Assembly: GCF_002583555.1 (NCBI RefSeq)
Contig: NZ_BEGX01000004.1
Location: 234,585 to 298,584 of the forward strand
DNA: 64,000 nt
Direction: 5' to 3'
Source of the DNA: Pseudonocardia sp. N23
GTDB taxonomy: Bacteria; Actinomycetota; Actinomycetes; Mycobacteriales; Pseudonocardiaceae
The notes under the pieces are model-generated. The model ran no database searches and had not been told where the DNA came from. It saw nothing but the letters and a program-made list of their open reading frames with translations. The translations under genes were made by a program, and so were the position numbers. The number at the start of each line of letters is the position of its first letter. Positions within the stretch are counted from its first letter, which is position 1. Of this stretch, positions 9,201-20,034 are shown piece by piece.

Positions 9201-10786
9201 GCAACGGGATGCTGTTGTCCCCGCACATCCGCCTGGTGGCCGCCTTCGACCATCGTCACGTGTTCGTCGACCCGGATCCCGATCCGGCGGTGGGGTGGGC
9301 CGAGCGGGCCCGGCTGTTCGCGCTGGCGCGCTCGTCGTGGGACGACTACGACCGGGCGGCGCTCAGCCCGGGTGGCGGGGTGTGGTCGCGCACCACCAAG
9401 TCGGTCCCCGTCGGCCCGCAGCTGCGCGCGGCCCTCGGACTGGCCCCGGACATCGAGCGGTTGAGCCCGCCCGAGCTCGTGCGGGCGATCCTGTTGGCGC
9501 CGGTCGATCTCCTGTGGAACGGCGGGATCGGCACCTACGTCAAGGCCTCGACGGAATCGCACGCCGACGCCGGGGACAAGGCCAACGACGCGGTCCGTGT
9601 CGACGGTCGGGCGCTGCGGGTGCGGGTGGTCGGGGAGGGCGGCAACCTGGGGCTGACCCAGCTGGGCCGGATCGAGTTCGCCCGCGCGGGCGGGCGGATC
9701 AACACCGACGCGATCGACAACTCGGCCGGGGTGGACTGCTCCGACCACGAGGTCAACATCAAGATCCTGCTGGACCGGTTGGTGACGGCCGGAGAGCTGG
9801 ACCGGCCCGGGCGCGACGCCCTGCTGGCGGAGATGACCGACGAGGTCGCCGAGCTGGTCCTGGCCGACAACACCGACCAGAACGCCGCTCTCGGCGTCGC
9901 CCGTACCGGGGCCGCGGACACCGTCGGGGTGCACGCCCGGATGATCGACGGGCTCGCCGCCCGCACCGGGCTCGACCGCGACCTCGAGGCACTCCCCCAC
10001 CCCGCGGAGATCGACGAGCGGACCGCCGCCGGTCACGGGCTCACCTCACCCGAGCTCGCGGTCCTGCTCGCCCACACGAAGCTCGACATCAAGGCGGCCG
10101 TCCTCGCGACCGACCTTCCCGATCGGCCGGAGTTCGCCGACCGGCTGCCCGGATACTTCCCCCGCCCGCTGCGCGAACGCTTCCCCGCCGCCGTCGCGGC
10201 CCATCCACTGCGGCGCGAGATCGTCGCGACGATGCTGGTCAACGAGCTGGTCGACCGGGCCGGGATCACGTTCGCCCACCGGCTGGACGGGGACGCGGGC
10301 GGGGGTGCCGGCGACGCGGTGCGCGCGTTCCGCGTCGCGGTCACCGTGTTCGACCTGCGGGAGCTGTGGGCGCAGGTCGCCGCGCTCCCGCCGACGGTGC
10401 CGACCGCCGCGCTCGACGCGATCGCGGTCGCGACGCGGCGGCTCGTCGACGTCGCCGCACGCTGGCTGCTCGCGTACCGCCCGCGCCCGCTCGACGTCCC
10501 CACCGAGATCGAGCGGTTCGCAGGAGCGGTGCACCACCTGCTGCCGGACCTGGGAACGCTGCTGCGGGGTGGCGAGTCCACGGCGATGGCGAGCCGCGCC
10601 GCCGCCCTCTCGGGCCCGGGCGTCCCCCTCGCGCTGGCCGACCGGGTGGCGGCGCTCGCCGCGGCCCACGGCCTGCTCGACGTCGTCGAGGTCGCCGCAC
10701 CCGCCCGCCAACTGCCGATCGAGGAGATCGCGAGGCTCTACTTCGCTCTCTCGGAACGTTCGGCGGCGCGGGTCATGGCCGACTGA
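6257..10786 (+). CDS. gdh: NAD-specific glutamate dehydrogenase, large 180-kDa type
   Basis: 1509-residue cytosolic enzyme that deaminates glutamate to 2-oxoglutarate with NAD. Length and order fit the bacterial L-180 class: an N-terminal regulatory half with ACT-like segments (residues about 1-640), then the catalytic core. The core shows VARGGLRWSDRPQDYRTEI and VPVGAKGGFVV with the catalytic Lys near residue 843, followed by KGTARFSDVAN and VVGIGDMSGDVFGNG (dinucleotide-binding). The C-terminal segment ends in LYFALSERSAARVMAD. ATG 6257 follows a G-rich GGTGGGGGTGG stretch. It stands alone, with a possible terminator at 10831-10861. It is the best-recognised housekeeping gene in the window and shows no defect. 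Confidence 0.96.
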   Translation: MSRATEDAPAEDAPADPAADPLSEDLHRLYARHAAAAVVGFDDPADALDALDAAARAHLRLAGWRAPGTSVVDIHGDLERDSRRDRSRDIAGQVTGDMQAATLSTVVDLVTDETPALVPSVLAGIGRVGRQVHHVVHAMVVVRRHPDGRLRDVDAAADPAAPPAGALVEAWMRLELDPAAPEQGEDLGTELDEVLAAVHDVAADATRLTDTVSAVAAELSGATELSRGTRLSGASAVPERDDAARLLRWLADGHFSFLGYRRYEATGTTLRSVPGSGLGLLRHNGLHDGIPDEIGDRPLVVLTRADAPSRVLRPEHPYDVVIGIVDDDGRTVGEHRFHGLFTTAALHEHVLDTPIVERRARAAIHRAGVPVESWSGQQLLDVLSRYPREELFWASEQALHETAVGVLSLAHDRRLLLSVHPEPYGRFLSCLVHLPHDRYSPQARSSMQRVLLRELDGWRVDHSVTVGETGPVQVHFTVHVDAAAPPPDRERLRAQLAAAILTWDDWVVDAAGGDAEEIAEYLPGLPQGYRDDVDPVRAVADLRRLRDLDEEPHLELAGEPDDLHFRLVVAGAPVSLSAVLPVLQSLGVDVLDERPYEIVRPDGVGCRLYDFGLAADAATRPALSGRGGQAARDRFCAAFRAAWSGAAETDRFNALVLHAGLGWREVAVLRAYARYASLLGGPFGRRYVADILIAHPDATRALVALFRARFDPTPPGATREQRCAEALTTATALIDDVAGLDADRILRGHLSMLMATLRTNWFRDRPYFSFKIDPGAVPDMPSPRPRFEIFVYSPRVEGVHLRFGPVARGGLRWSDRPQDYRTEILGLVKAQMVKNAVIVPVGAKGGFVVAAPAPDPGEVEACYRIFISGLLDVTDNRVDGATVAPPGVVRHDGDDSYLVVAADKGTARFSDVANEVAAGYGFWLGDAFASGGSVGYDHKAMGITARGAWESVRRHFRELGTDTQSQDVTVVGIGDMSGDVFGNGMLLSPHIRLVAAFDHRHVFVDPDPDPAVGWAERARLFALARSSWDDYDRAALSPGGGVWSRTTKSVPVGPQLRAALGLAPDIERLSPPELVRAILLAPVDLLWNGGIGTYVKASTESHADAGDKANDAVRVDGRALRVRVVGEGGNLGLTQLGRIEFARAGGRINTDAIDNSAGVDCSDHEVNIKILLDRLVTAGELDRPGRDALLAEMTDEVAELVLADNTDQNAALGVARTGAADTVGVHARMIDGLAARTGLDRDLEALPHPAEIDERTAAGHGLTSPELAVLLAHTKLDIKAAVLATDLPDRPEFADRLPGYFPRPLRERFPAAVAAHPLRREIVATMLVNELVDRAGITFAHRLDGDAGGGAGDAVRAFRVAVTVFDLRELWAQVAALPPTVPTAALDAIAVATRRLVDVAARWLLAYRPRPLDVPTEIERFAGAVHHLLPDLGTLLRGGESTAMASRAAALSGPGVPLALADRVAALAAAHGLLDVVEVAAPARQLPIEEIARLYFALSERSAARVMAD

Positions 10787-11219
10787 CCCGGCGCCCACGC
10801 CCAGGCTCGGATCGGAGGCGCGGCGTGCCCCCTGCTCGGCCCGCGGGCTGCGGCGAGCAGGCATCGTGAGCATCAGAGCCGCGCCCGCAGAATGGCCGAT
10901 CTGCATCTCCTCCGTGCCGGCGTGGGGCACGTCCTTCGGTCGGCGACGTGTGGAGGCGGTCGCGAACCGCCCCGGTCGATGCGCCGACACGAGCTTCCAG
11001 CCGGACCGAGGTCGCGTCCAGGGGGATCGGCGAGGGGTCTCGTCGCGGCGACGATCGCTGTGGGCGGCGAGGCGCACCTGCAGCTCGGCGAGCTCCCGGT
11101 CGTCGACCTCCTCGGGATGGTCGCCGAGGCTGCTTCCGGGGCGCTGATCCGAGGTGGGCAGTGCGCGGCGATCAGGCGGGAGGCATTCTGCCGGCCCGCC
11201 CCAGCGCCGCTCGCTCCGG
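10787..11219. other. 433-bp intergenic stretch, no recognisable gene
   Basis: Apart from a hairpin just after gdh, I see no gene here. Open frames cross it on both strands, but their products are Arg/Pro/Ala-rich with no recognisable motif and no convincing ribosome-binding site. It may hold decayed sequence between convergent gdh and the slipin gene. Confidence 0.5.
10831..10861 (+). terminator. Hairpin after gdh, possible terminator
   Basis: CCTGCTCG (10831-10838) pairs with CGAGCAGG (10854-10861) around a 15-base GC-rich loop, 45 bp after the gdh stop. There is no T-run, as is common in actinomycetes. Confidence 0.5.
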
Positions 11220-12047
11220 TCAGGAGTCTGTCGGCACGACGCCGTTGGCCGCCAGCGGCGCAGGAGGCGCCGGCGTCGCGGCCGCGCTCTCCCGGGCGAG
11301 GAAGGAGCCGAGCTCACCGATCGTGCTCATCAACGGGGCGGGGAAGACGACGGTGGTGTTCTTGTCCACGCCGATCTCGACCAGGCTCTGCAGGTTGCGC
11401 AGCTGCAGCGCCAGCGGGTGCTCCATCATGATGTCCGACGCCTCCCCGAGGGCGGTGGCGGCAAGTGACTCGCCCTGTGCATTGATGATCTTCGCTCGCT
11501 TCTCCCGTTCGGCCTCGGCCTGCCGGGCCATGGCGCGCTTCATGCTGTCCGGCAGCTGGATGTCCTTGAGCTCCACGAGGGTGACCTCGACACCCCAGTC
11601 CAGGGTGGCCACGTCGAGGATCTCGCGGATGTCCTTGTTGATCCGGTCGGTCTCCGAGAGAGTCTCGTCGAGAGTGTGCTGGCCGACGACCTTGCGCAGC
11701 GTGGTCTGGGCGATCTGGTCGATCGCCACCCGCACATTCTCGATGGCGACCACGGACTTCACCGCGTCGACGACGCGAAAATAGGCCACCGCGGAGACGT
11801 CGACGCTGACATTGTCGCGGGTGATGATGCCCTGGGACTGGATGGGCATCGTGATGATCCGCAGGGACACCCGGTGCATCACGTCGGCGATCGGGACGAT
11901 CAGCCGCAGCCCGGGCTCGCGGGCACCGACCACCCGGCCGAACCTGAACAGCACCCCTTGCTCGTACTGCTTGACGATCCGCACCGCCAGCCCGAGGGCG
12001 ACGAGCACCAGGGCGGCGACGAGGACGATCGTGATGGTGGTGCTCAT
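11220..12047 (-). CDS. Slipin / SPFH (band 7) membrane protein
   Basis: 275-residue stomatin-like protein. One N-terminal membrane helix (residues 3-24) is followed by the SPFH core: [47 protein letters not shown] and the [20 protein letters not shown] segment, then a charged helical part rich in Ala/Glu that usually mediates oligomerisation. Such proteins form membrane-bound rings and scaffold proteases or transporters; the partner here is unknown and no NfeD gene is adjacent. The ATG at 12047 follows GGAGAG. Its start overlaps the stop of the upstream stress-protein gene (ATGA), so the two are one transcription unit. Confidence 0.9.
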   Translation of the reverse strand: MSTTITIVLVAALVLVALGLAVRIVKQYEQGVLFRFGRVVGAREPGLRLIVPIADVMHRVSLRIITMPIQSQGIITRDNVSVDVSAVAYFRVVDAVKSVVAIENVRVAIDQIAQTTLRKVVGQHTLDETLSETDRINKDIREILDVATLDWGVEVTLVELKDIQLPDSMKRAMARQAEAEREKRAKIINAQGESLAATALGEASDIMMEHPLALQLRNLQSLVEIGVDKNTTVVFPAPLMSTIGELGSFLARESAAATPAPPAPLAANGVVPTDS

Positions 12048-12936
12048 GCTGTCTCTCCAGTGCGGACGACGGCGACTGTGCAGTCGGCGTGGTGGATCAT
12101 GGGCTGCCCGACCGATCCGAGGAGCAGTCCGACGACGCCACCGCGGCCGCGCGAGCCGACGACGACCAGAGCTGCTCCTCGCGACTGCGCCACCAGCACC
12201 TCCGCCGGGCCGTCGCGAGCGACGACCCGCGTGACGGCCACATCGGGGTACTTCTCCGACCAGGGACGGATCCGGTCCGCCAGGTGGGGGCACTGGTCCT
12301 CCTTCGCGGCGGACCTGTCGACGAACGCGCTCGAGGAGCGGTCGATCCCCTGGTCGATCCATGCGTGCACCGCCACGAGAGGAGACCGACGAAGGTGCGC
12401 CTCGTCGAAGGCGAAGGCAAGTGCGGCGTTGCTGCTCGGCGACTCGTCGATCCCGACGACCACCGGGGCGTCCGAGCGAGCCGGTTCGACCGCCCCACGA
12501 ACCACGACGACCGGGCAGGCCGCGACTGCGGCCGACGTCACCGCGACGGGACCGCCGGCAGACCGACGAACCCACCGTGGCCACGATTGCCCAGCACGAG
12601 CATTTCCGCACGGGTCGACTCGTCGGCGAGGACCGGTCCAGGACAACCGTCCCTGTTTGCACGGTCGATCCCGACGTCAGGGGCGACGACCCGGGCGACC
12701 TCGACCGCTGCGTCGAGGTGGCGATCAGCCAGGCGGACCAGGCTTTCGTGGAAAGCGTGCTGGTCGGGCACGATGGAGCCGACACGCGGGGTGGGGTCCC
12801 AACCCAGGACGTCCACGAGGCGTGGCCCCGATCCACGTCTCCGAGCCTCCGCCGCGGCCCGACGAACCGCTCCGAGTGAGGATTCGGACCCGTCGACCCC
12901 GACCACGATCGACCGTCCGACGTCCTGCACGTTCAT
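12044..12936 (-). pseudogene. Tandem-domain universal stress protein, frameshifted between the two domains
   Basis: Reading from ATG 12936, the first UspA domain ([12 protein letters not shown] to [15 protein letters not shown]) runs into a stop near 12538. The expected continuation ([17 protein letters not shown]) and a complete second domain ([17 protein letters not shown] to [19 protein letters not shown]) lie in another frame ending at 12044. One extra G restored at about 12551-12556 rejoins them into a normal two-domain protein of about 297 residues, the common actinobacterial form. The second domain keeps the Gly-rich ATP-binding loop. Either a true single-base deletion or a sequencing error explains this. 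It is coupled by ATGA overlap to the slipin. Confidence 0.8.
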
Positions 12937-13063
12937 GCAACCTCCAGGTGACGTGCGTCGAGCGTCATCCGAGCGGGGTCAACGGCGGTAGTGGCGCCAT
13001 ACCTTGTCCGCAGGGCCGCATGGCCCGGGTCAGGTGGGGCCGACCGGACCCTGGGCAGTCCCC

Positions 13064-13228
13064 TCAGGACCGGCGAAACAACCGCCCCCACAGACCCCCC
13101 GGGCTCGGCGCCGGTGCACAGCTGCACCGTTGCGACGCCGGCACCCCGGCCAGGACCTGCTCGACGTGCTGACCGCATCCGCGGTAGGTGGCCTTCTTGC
13201 ACGTCCGGCACGTCACCCGTTGACACAT
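13064..13228 (-). CDS. Small Cys-rich protein (MCQ-V-TC-TC type), 54 residues
   Basis: The frame starting at ATG 13228 (preceded by GGAGG) encodes a 54-residue protein opening MCQRVTCRTCKKATYRGCG, then QHVEQVLAGVPASQRCSC. The six Cys at residues 2, 7, 10, 18, 35 and 37 resemble a small zinc-ribbon-like family often found uncharacterised in actinobacterial genomes; the first 38 residues carry all the conservation and the tail is Pro/Gly/Arg-rich. It is divergent from the sulfur operon, and the first CsoR/CstR-type operator (13258-13273) lies 30 bp upstream of it, so it may be co-regulated. Function unknown; a thiol or metal role is only a guess from the Cys content. Confidence 0.72.
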   Translation of the reverse strand: MCQRVTCRTCKKATYRGCGQHVEQVLAGVPASQRCSCAPAPSPGGLWGRLFRRS

Positions 13229-13257
13229 GTGAACCTCCATCGCTCGGTGACTGCACT

Positions 13258-13273
13258 ATACCCCACGGGGTAT
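13258..13273. promoter_or_regulatory. CsoR/CstR-type operator 1
   Basis: ATACCCCACGGGGTAT is a perfect 7-2-7 inverted repeat of the G/C-tract form bound by DUF156 repressors (CsoR/CstR class). It lies between the divergent Cys-rich gene and the sulfur operon. Confidence 0.75.
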
Positions 13274-13292
13274 TGTGGGATCTGCCACGCAG

Positions 13293-13308
13293 ATACCCCC
13301 TGGGGCAT
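13293..13308. promoter_or_regulatory. CsoR/CstR-type operator 2
   Basis: ATACCCCCTGGGGCAT is a near-perfect repeat of operator 1, 35 bp further on, upstream of the rhodanese fragment. A weaker third copy (ACACCCCAGGGGGTGA) lies at 13337-13352. Confidence 0.68.
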
Positions 13309-13374
13309 GAGAGAAGGAATGTCTGCGTTGGCGCAGACACCCCAGGGGGTGAATCGGACACAGAAAGGTCAGAG

Positions 13375-13490
13375 ATGTTGCCTGAGATCGATCAACAGCA
13401 GTTGGCGGAGGTGCGTGCGGCCGCCGAGGTGATGGTGGTGGACGTGCGCGAGGCGGACGAGTACCGCCGTGGCCATGTGCCCGGCGCACG

Positions 13491-13494
<4 letters not shown>
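13375..13494 (+). pseudogene. Rhodanese-like N-terminal fragment, 39 residues
   Basis: ATG 13375 opens a frame reading MLPEIDQQQLAEVRAA, then VDVREADEYRRGHVPGAR and a stop. This matches the first third of a single-domain rhodanese, up to the GHxPGA motif. The half with the catalytic Cys loop is absent. The stop overlaps the ATG of the next gene (ATGA), as though a deletion joined the 5' end of a rhodanese gene directly to the dioxygenase gene. It may still be translated and act as a coupling leader. A 7-bp hairpin (13321-13338) precedes it. Confidence 0.75.
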
Positions 13495-16038
<2,544 letters not shown>

Positions 16039-16067
16039 CCCCCCCTCACCGCATTGAGGAGACCACC

Positions 16068-16472
16068 ATGTCCGCACACACCATCACCCTCGACCTCTCC
16101 CAGGCCGAGGCCGTCGACGCCGTCACCGCGGCGCTGGCCACCCAGGGCTTCGGCGTCCTCACCACCATCGACGTCCGCGCCACGCTCAAGACCAAGCTCG
16201 GCGAGGACGTCGAGGACTACACCATCCTCGGCGCCTGCAACCCCGCCCTCGCCCACCAGGCCCTGTCCACCGACCCCGAGATCGGCCTGCTCCTGCCCTG
16301 CAACGTCACCGTCCGCCAGACCGGCGGCCACACCCTCGTCCAGGCCGTCGACCCCGCCGAGCTGCTCGCCATGGCCGGTGACGGTGGCCCGCAACCGGCC
16401 CAGCTCGCCGCCGTCGCCGAGGACGCCTCCGCGCGGCTACGCGCCGCACTCGACTCCCTGACCACCAGCTGA
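16068..16472 (+). CDS. DUF302 domain protein
   Basis: 134-residue soluble protein. Residues 20-100 read as the DUF302 fold: VTAALATQGFGVLTTIDVR, KLGEDVEDYTILGACNP, then EIGLLLPCNVTVRQ. A helical C-terminal tail follows. ATG 16068 follows TTGAGGAG. DUF302 proteins often travel with sulfur-oxidation, rhodanese and heavy-metal genes, but no reaction is established. Two Cys (in LGACNP and LLPCNV) could serve thiol chemistry; this is inference. It lies 29 bp after the repressor and is probably co-transcribed. Confidence 0.85.
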   Translation: MSAHTITLDLSQAEAVDAVTAALATQGFGVLTTIDVRATLKTKLGEDVEDYTILGACNPALAHQALSTDPEIGLLLPCNVTVRQTGGHTLVQAVDPAELLAMAGDGGPQPAQLAAVAEDASARLRAALDSLTTS

Positions 16473-16574
16473 GGATCACGGACGTCTGACCCGGAAGGAG
16501 GGCCACCGCCCCTCGTCCTCCTCACGGGAGTGGACGATCCTCGACCCCGACAGACGGACAAGGAGCGCACCACC

Positions 16575-16778
16575 ATGATGGCCACAACCGCGGCGAGCTG
16601 GTTCTGGATCTGGCCGACCCTAGCCGTCATCGGGCTCGCACTGCTGGGCTACGTGGCCTACCGGATGGCCCAGAGCCGGGAGCCCGGACGTCCATCGGCC
16701 CGCCGGATCCTCGACGAGCGCCTCGCACGCGGAGAGATCGACGCCGACGACTACCGCCGCCGAGTCGACCTCCTGTGA
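16575..16778 (+). CDS. SHOCT-domain small membrane protein
   Basis: 67-residue protein with one membrane helix (residues about 8-30) and a C-terminal SHOCT motif (ILDERLARGEIDADDYRRR). SHOCT motifs are short oligomerisation modules. ATG 16575 follows AAGGAG. The stop overlaps the multicopper oxidase start (GTGA), indicating coupled translation. In many actinobacteria such proteins precede copper-handling genes. No enzymatic function is expected. Confidence 0.85.
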   Translation: MMATTAASWFWIWPTLAVIGLALLGYVAYRMAQSREPGRPSARRILDERLARGEIDADDYRRRVDLL

Positions 16779-18238
16779 CACCGGCCCCGATCAGCCGCCG
16801 TCGTGCCCTGACCCTGGGAGGCCTGGGCGCGGTCGCGCTGGTCGGCGGCACCACCGGGTGGATCGCCACCGCCAACACCGGGACCGGGACCTTCCAGCCT
16901 GGCGCAAGCGGCGCGGAGCTGCTCCAGCCCCCCGTACTCGACAGCCGCGACGACCGGCTCTCGGTCGAGCTCACGGCGGCAGCCGGTGTCCGGCTGGCCG
17001 GCAGACACACCTCCGCACTGGGCTTCAACGGCGGCTCCCCCGGCCCGACCCTGCGCGTACACCCCGGTGACGAACTCGCCGTACGGCTCACCAACCGACT
17101 CCAGCAGCCGACCAACCTGCACACCCACGGCCTGCGGGTCTCCCCTCAGGGCAACAGCGACAACCCCTTCGTGCGCATCGATCCCGGGGCATCGTTCGAC
17201 TACCTCTACCGGATTCCCGCCGACCACCCGCCCGGCACCCACTGGTACCACCCCCACCATCACGGCATGGTCGCCGACCAGCTCTACGGCGGTCTCGTCG
17301 GCGCACTGATCGTCGACCGCGGCCCCGACGTCCCGGCGAGCACCGACCGGATACTGCTGATCACCGACATCACCCTCGACGACGCCGGAGCCGTCGTCCC
17401 GGCGAGCGCCACCGACCGGACGATGGGCCGGGAGGGCCGACTGCTGCTGGTCAACGGACAGCACCAGCCCACCCTCACCGCCGCACCGGGCAGCACCGAG
17501 CGCTGGCGGATCGTCAACGCCTGCACGTCCCGAGTCCTCGCGCTGCGCCTCGAAGGCCGGCAGATCGACCAGGTGGCTCAGGACGGTTCCTTCCTCAACC
17601 GGCCGACACGCCGAGACACGCTCGTCATGGCTCCGGGCAACCGCGCGGACATCCTTGTGCAGCCCACCGACACCGGACGATTCGCACTGGTCGCCGGCCC
17701 GTACGACCGCGGTTCCATGATGGGCGGCAGCTCCGGCAGCTCCGGCAGCTCCGGAACCACGATGCTCGCCACTCTGGTCGTCTCCGGTGCTTCCCGCCCC
17801 GCTGTGGCACTACCGGCCGTCCTCCCGTCCGAGGCCCCGACCGTCGCACCCGTCACCCGGACCCGACAGACCGACTTCCGGATGGGCATGGGCGGCGGCA
17901 TGGGCGGCGGAGGAATGACGGTGTCGATCGACGGACGCACCTTCGACCCGGCCCGCGACGACCAGACCGTCGCCTTCGGCAGCACCGAGGAATGGACCGT
18001 CACCAACACCAGCCCCCTGGCCCACCCCTTCCACATGCACGTATGGCCGTTCACCGTGCTCGCCGCCAGCGACGGCCGCGCCACCACCGGCACCCCGCAG
18101 GACGTCGTACTCATCCCACCCCGCGGTTGGGTCCGGCTGCGGATCCCGTTCACCACCCTGCCCGGGCGCAGCGTCTACCACTGCCACATCCTCGACCACG
18201 AGGACGCCGGGATGATGGCCACCGTCGTGGTCGCATGA
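16775..18238 (+). CDS. Multicopper oxidase, Tat-exported (CueO/CopA-like)
   Basis: 487-residue three-cupredoxin oxidase. The start SRRRALTLGGLG followed by a hydrophobic stretch looks like a Tat signal, so folding with copper in the cytosol and export are expected. All four copper motifs are visible: HTHG (near residue 116), HWYHPHHHG (near 155), HPFHMHVW (near 417) and YHCHILDHEDAGMM (near 468), the last with a Met axial ligand. A Gly/Ser repeat (GSSGSSGSSG) and a Met/Gly-rich loop (MGMGGGMGGGGM) precede the third domain, as in cuprous oxidases. It may oxidise Cu(I) or phenols; the link with the sulfur operon suggests protection against copper or sulfur stress. Confidence 0.93.
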   Translation: MTPAPISRRRALTLGGLGAVALVGGTTGWIATANTGTGTFQPGASGAELLQPPVLDSRDDRLSVELTAAAGVRLAGRHTSALGFNGGSPGPTLRVHPGDELAVRLTNRLQQPTNLHTHGLRVSPQGNSDNPFVRIDPGASFDYLYRIPADHPPGTHWYHPHHHGMVADQLYGGLVGALIVDRGPDVPASTDRILLITDITLDDAGAVVPASATDRTMGREGRLLLVNGQHQPTLTAAPGSTERWRIVNACTSRVLALRLEGRQIDQVAQDGSFLNRPTRRDTLVMAPGNRADILVQPTDTGRFALVAGPYDRGSMMGGSSGSSGSSGTTMLATLVVSGASRPAVALPAVLPSEAPTVAPVTRTRQTDFRMGMGGGMGGGGMTVSIDGRTFDPARDDQTVAFGSTEEWTVTNTSPLAHPFHMHVWPFTVLAASDGRATTGTPQDVVLIPPRGWVRLRIPFTTLPGRSVYHCHILDHEDAGMMATVVVA

Positions 18239-18292
18239 TCGACGCCGCGCACCGGGTCAGCGTGTACACCGACGTCACCGCGCTGGATGTAA

Positions 18293-18330
18293 CCGAGCAG
18301 GGGCTCGCCGTCGTGCGAGCCCCTGCTCGG
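18293..18330 (+). terminator. Strong hairpin terminator after multicopper oxidase
   Basis: A perfect 15-bp stem, CCGAGCAGGGGCTCG (18293-18307) with CGAGCCCCTGCTCGG (18316-18330), closes an 8-base loop 54 bp after the stop. Confidence 0.85.
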
Positions 18331-18524
18331 GCCGGACCGTCTCCAGGGCGCGTGAGAGGACGCTCGGGATCGGCGCCGACGTCCCTGCTCATCGCAATAC
18401 CTCCACGTTCGGCGTCGAGGTCACGCACCGGCACCCGGTGCCGGTGGATCCCAGGTGCCGAACATCGATTCCGGACCGGCCGGCTGCGGCGGAGGACAAC
18501 GCTGACCGTGACGTCGCGCATCTC

Positions 18525-18551
18525 GTTAGAGCCGCGTTAACCCTCATTGAC
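18525..18551 (+). promoter_or_regulatory. SARP-type triple-repeat box, flavin reductase promoter
   Basis: GTTAGA, GTTAAC and ATTGAC begin at 18525, 18536 and 18546 (offsets 0, 11, 21). Three hexamers at about one helical turn, the last containing TTGAC as a -35-like element, is how SARP-family activators recognise DNA. It lies 120 bp upstream of the reductase ATG. Confidence 0.68.
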
Positions 18552-18671
18552 GACGGGTCGAGGTGGTGGTTCCGTGAAATAGGGCGCTTTTCGCACCGAC
18601 CCACCGGTCCGTCCCAGAATCCACGCTCAACCCATATCCAGGTCATCTTCGCGGCAAAGGGAGAATCGGCG

Positions 18672-19205
18672 ATGCCGACACCGGATCAGCTGGACGGATC
18701 CTCATACCGCCGCGTCATCTCCGATCTCGCCACCGGCGTCACGGTGATCACCACCGTGGACGAGGACGGGAAACGCTGCGGGATGACGGCGAATGCGGTC
18801 ACCTCGCTCTCCCTCAGTCCCGCCCCGCAACTGCTCGTGTGCGTGAGCGGCCACCTGCCGATGCACGCAGCCCTGACCGGTTCCGGACGCTTCGCGGTCA
18901 ACGTCCTGGACGAGAACCAGGAGAACCTGGCGATGCATTTCGCCCGCCCGTCCGCGGACAAGTTCGCCGATCTGGAGACGCACTCCGAACACGGCGTCCC
19001 CATACTCTCCGACGCAATGGCCTGGTTCGCCTGCGACGTCGTGGAGCGATACCCGGGTGGCGACCATTCCATCTTCATCGGTCGCGTGGTGTCGTGCCGG
19101 CGGAACGCCGCACGCCGGCCGCTGCTCTTCTTCCAGAGCTCTTTCGGATGCCTCGGGAGCCACGAGGGCACGCTCGAGTTCGCGAACAGCATGATGAGGA
19201 TGTGA
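18672..19205 (+). CDS. Flavin reductase (HpaC-like), component of two-component monooxygenase
   Basis: 177-residue FMN/FAD reductase-domain protein, expected to use NAD(P)H to make reduced flavin for a partner oxygenase. Typical segments: SDLATGVTVITTVDEDG, GMTANAVTSLSLSPAPQLLVCV, GRFAVNVLDENQENLAMHFA and PGGDHSIFIGRVV. ATG 18672 follows AAGGGAGA. The enoyl-CoA hydratase gene begins 7 bp after its stop, so the two are an operon under the triple-repeat box. It is one of three paralogues in the window (also 24005 and 52840). A partner among the two HpaB-like proteins is likely but cannot be assigned from sequence. Confidence 0.88.
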   Translation: MPTPDQLDGSSYRRVISDLATGVTVITTVDEDGKRCGMTANAVTSLSLSPAPQLLVCVSGHLPMHAALTGSGRFAVNVLDENQENLAMHFARPSADKFADLETHSEHGVPILSDAMAWFACDVVERYPGGDHSIFIGRVVSCRRNAARRPLLFFQSSFGCLGSHEGTLEFANSMMRM

Positions 19206-19212
19206 GGGACCG

Positions 19213-19959
19213 ATGTCACTGTGGGAGCCGGCGGCCGTACAGGCCGTGCGTACCGACCGCGAGGGCCAGATCGCCACGATCACGCTGGCGAACGCCGATC
19301 GGAACCTCCTGGATCCGGCCGTGATGGCCGACCTGCATGATGCGATATCGCGGGCGGACGACGACCCGGACATCCGTGCCGTCGTGCTGACCGGGACGGC
19401 CGACGTGTTCTGCGGCGGCCTCGACGTCGCGCAGATGCAGAACGACGGCAACCCGGTCGAGTTCGCGACCGCACTCGTGACGCTCCTGAAGCTGATCCCG
19501 GAGGTCGGTACGGCCACCGTGGCGGCGGTGAACGGCGACGCGCTCGCCTCGGGCTTCTCGATCGTGTGCGCGTGCGACCTCGTGGTGGCGACCCCGCAGG
19601 CCCGGCTCGGAACGTTCGAGGCGAGCGTCGGTATCTGGCCGATGATCGCCCAGGTACCACCCCTCCAGCGGCTCCTGCCTCGGCATGCGCTGCAGAACAT
19701 CATCACCGGGGTTCCGTTCACGGCGGACGAGGCACTGCGGTTCGGGGCGATCAACCGCATCGTCGACGCGTCGGAGCTCGGTCGAGAGGCACGTGAACTG
19801 GCGGTCGCCGCATCAGGGGCAGGCGCAGCACTGGCCGCGGGCCGCAGGTCGTTCTACCGCTACTGCGACCTCTCCTACCAGGATGCGCTCGACGACGCCC
19901 TGCTCTCCTTCACCGCGATGTTCGAGTCGGCGGACTCCCACCAGCCCCACGACCGTTAG
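19213..19959 (+). CDS. Enoyl-CoA hydratase/isomerase family protein
   Basis: 248-residue crotonase-fold protein. The CoA pocket shows DVFCGGLDVAQM and the second half VNGDALASGFSIVCACDL and LGTFEASVGIWPM. The Glu of FEASVG matches one catalytic glutamate (Glu164 of rat hydratase). The other position, normally Glu in GGxxEL, is Ser in ASGFSI, so simple hydratase chemistry is doubtful; an isomerase, hydrolase or ring-cleaving role is possible. ATG 19213 follows GAGGGA. It is co-transcribed with the flavin reductase and ends at a strong bidirectional hairpin. Confidence 0.82.
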   Translation: MSLWEPAAVQAVRTDREGQIATITLANADRNLLDPAVMADLHDAISRADDDPDIRAVVLTGTADVFCGGLDVAQMQNDGNPVEFATALVTLLKLIPEVGTATVAAVNGDALASGFSIVCACDLVVATPQARLGTFEASVGIWPMIAQVPPLQRLLPRHALQNIITGVPFTADEALRFGAINRIVDASELGREARELAVAASGAGAALAAGRRSFYRYCDLSYQDALDDALLSFTAMFESADSHQPHDR

Positions 19960-19990
19960 CCCCAGACGTGGTGACGGCTGGGCCGACGCT

Positions 19991-20022
19991 CCGGTGCCGC
20001 CGCCCCCGGCCGGCGGCACCGG
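19991..20022. terminator. Bidirectional hairpin between convergent genes
   Basis: CCGGTGCCGCC (19991-20001) and GGCGGCACCGG (20012-20022) form a perfect 11-bp stem with a 10-base loop. It sits between the convergent hydratase and YCII genes and can end both transcripts. Confidence 0.82.
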
Positions 20023-20034
20023 CTCTCCGCGGCC

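Larger units (their letters stand above)
18239..18671. other. 433-bp intergenic region: terminator plus triple-repeat box
   Basis: It holds the oxidase terminator, about 190 bp without visible function, the 27-bp regulatory box at 18525-18551 and a 120-bp leader to the flavin reductase. No convincing gene is seen; the small frames across it lack ribosome-binding sites and motifs. Confidence 0.6.

Noticed and set aside
10892..11431. Plus-strand frame after gdh as a gene
   Set aside because: Its second half is antisense to the slipin gene, and there is no motif or ribosome-binding site.
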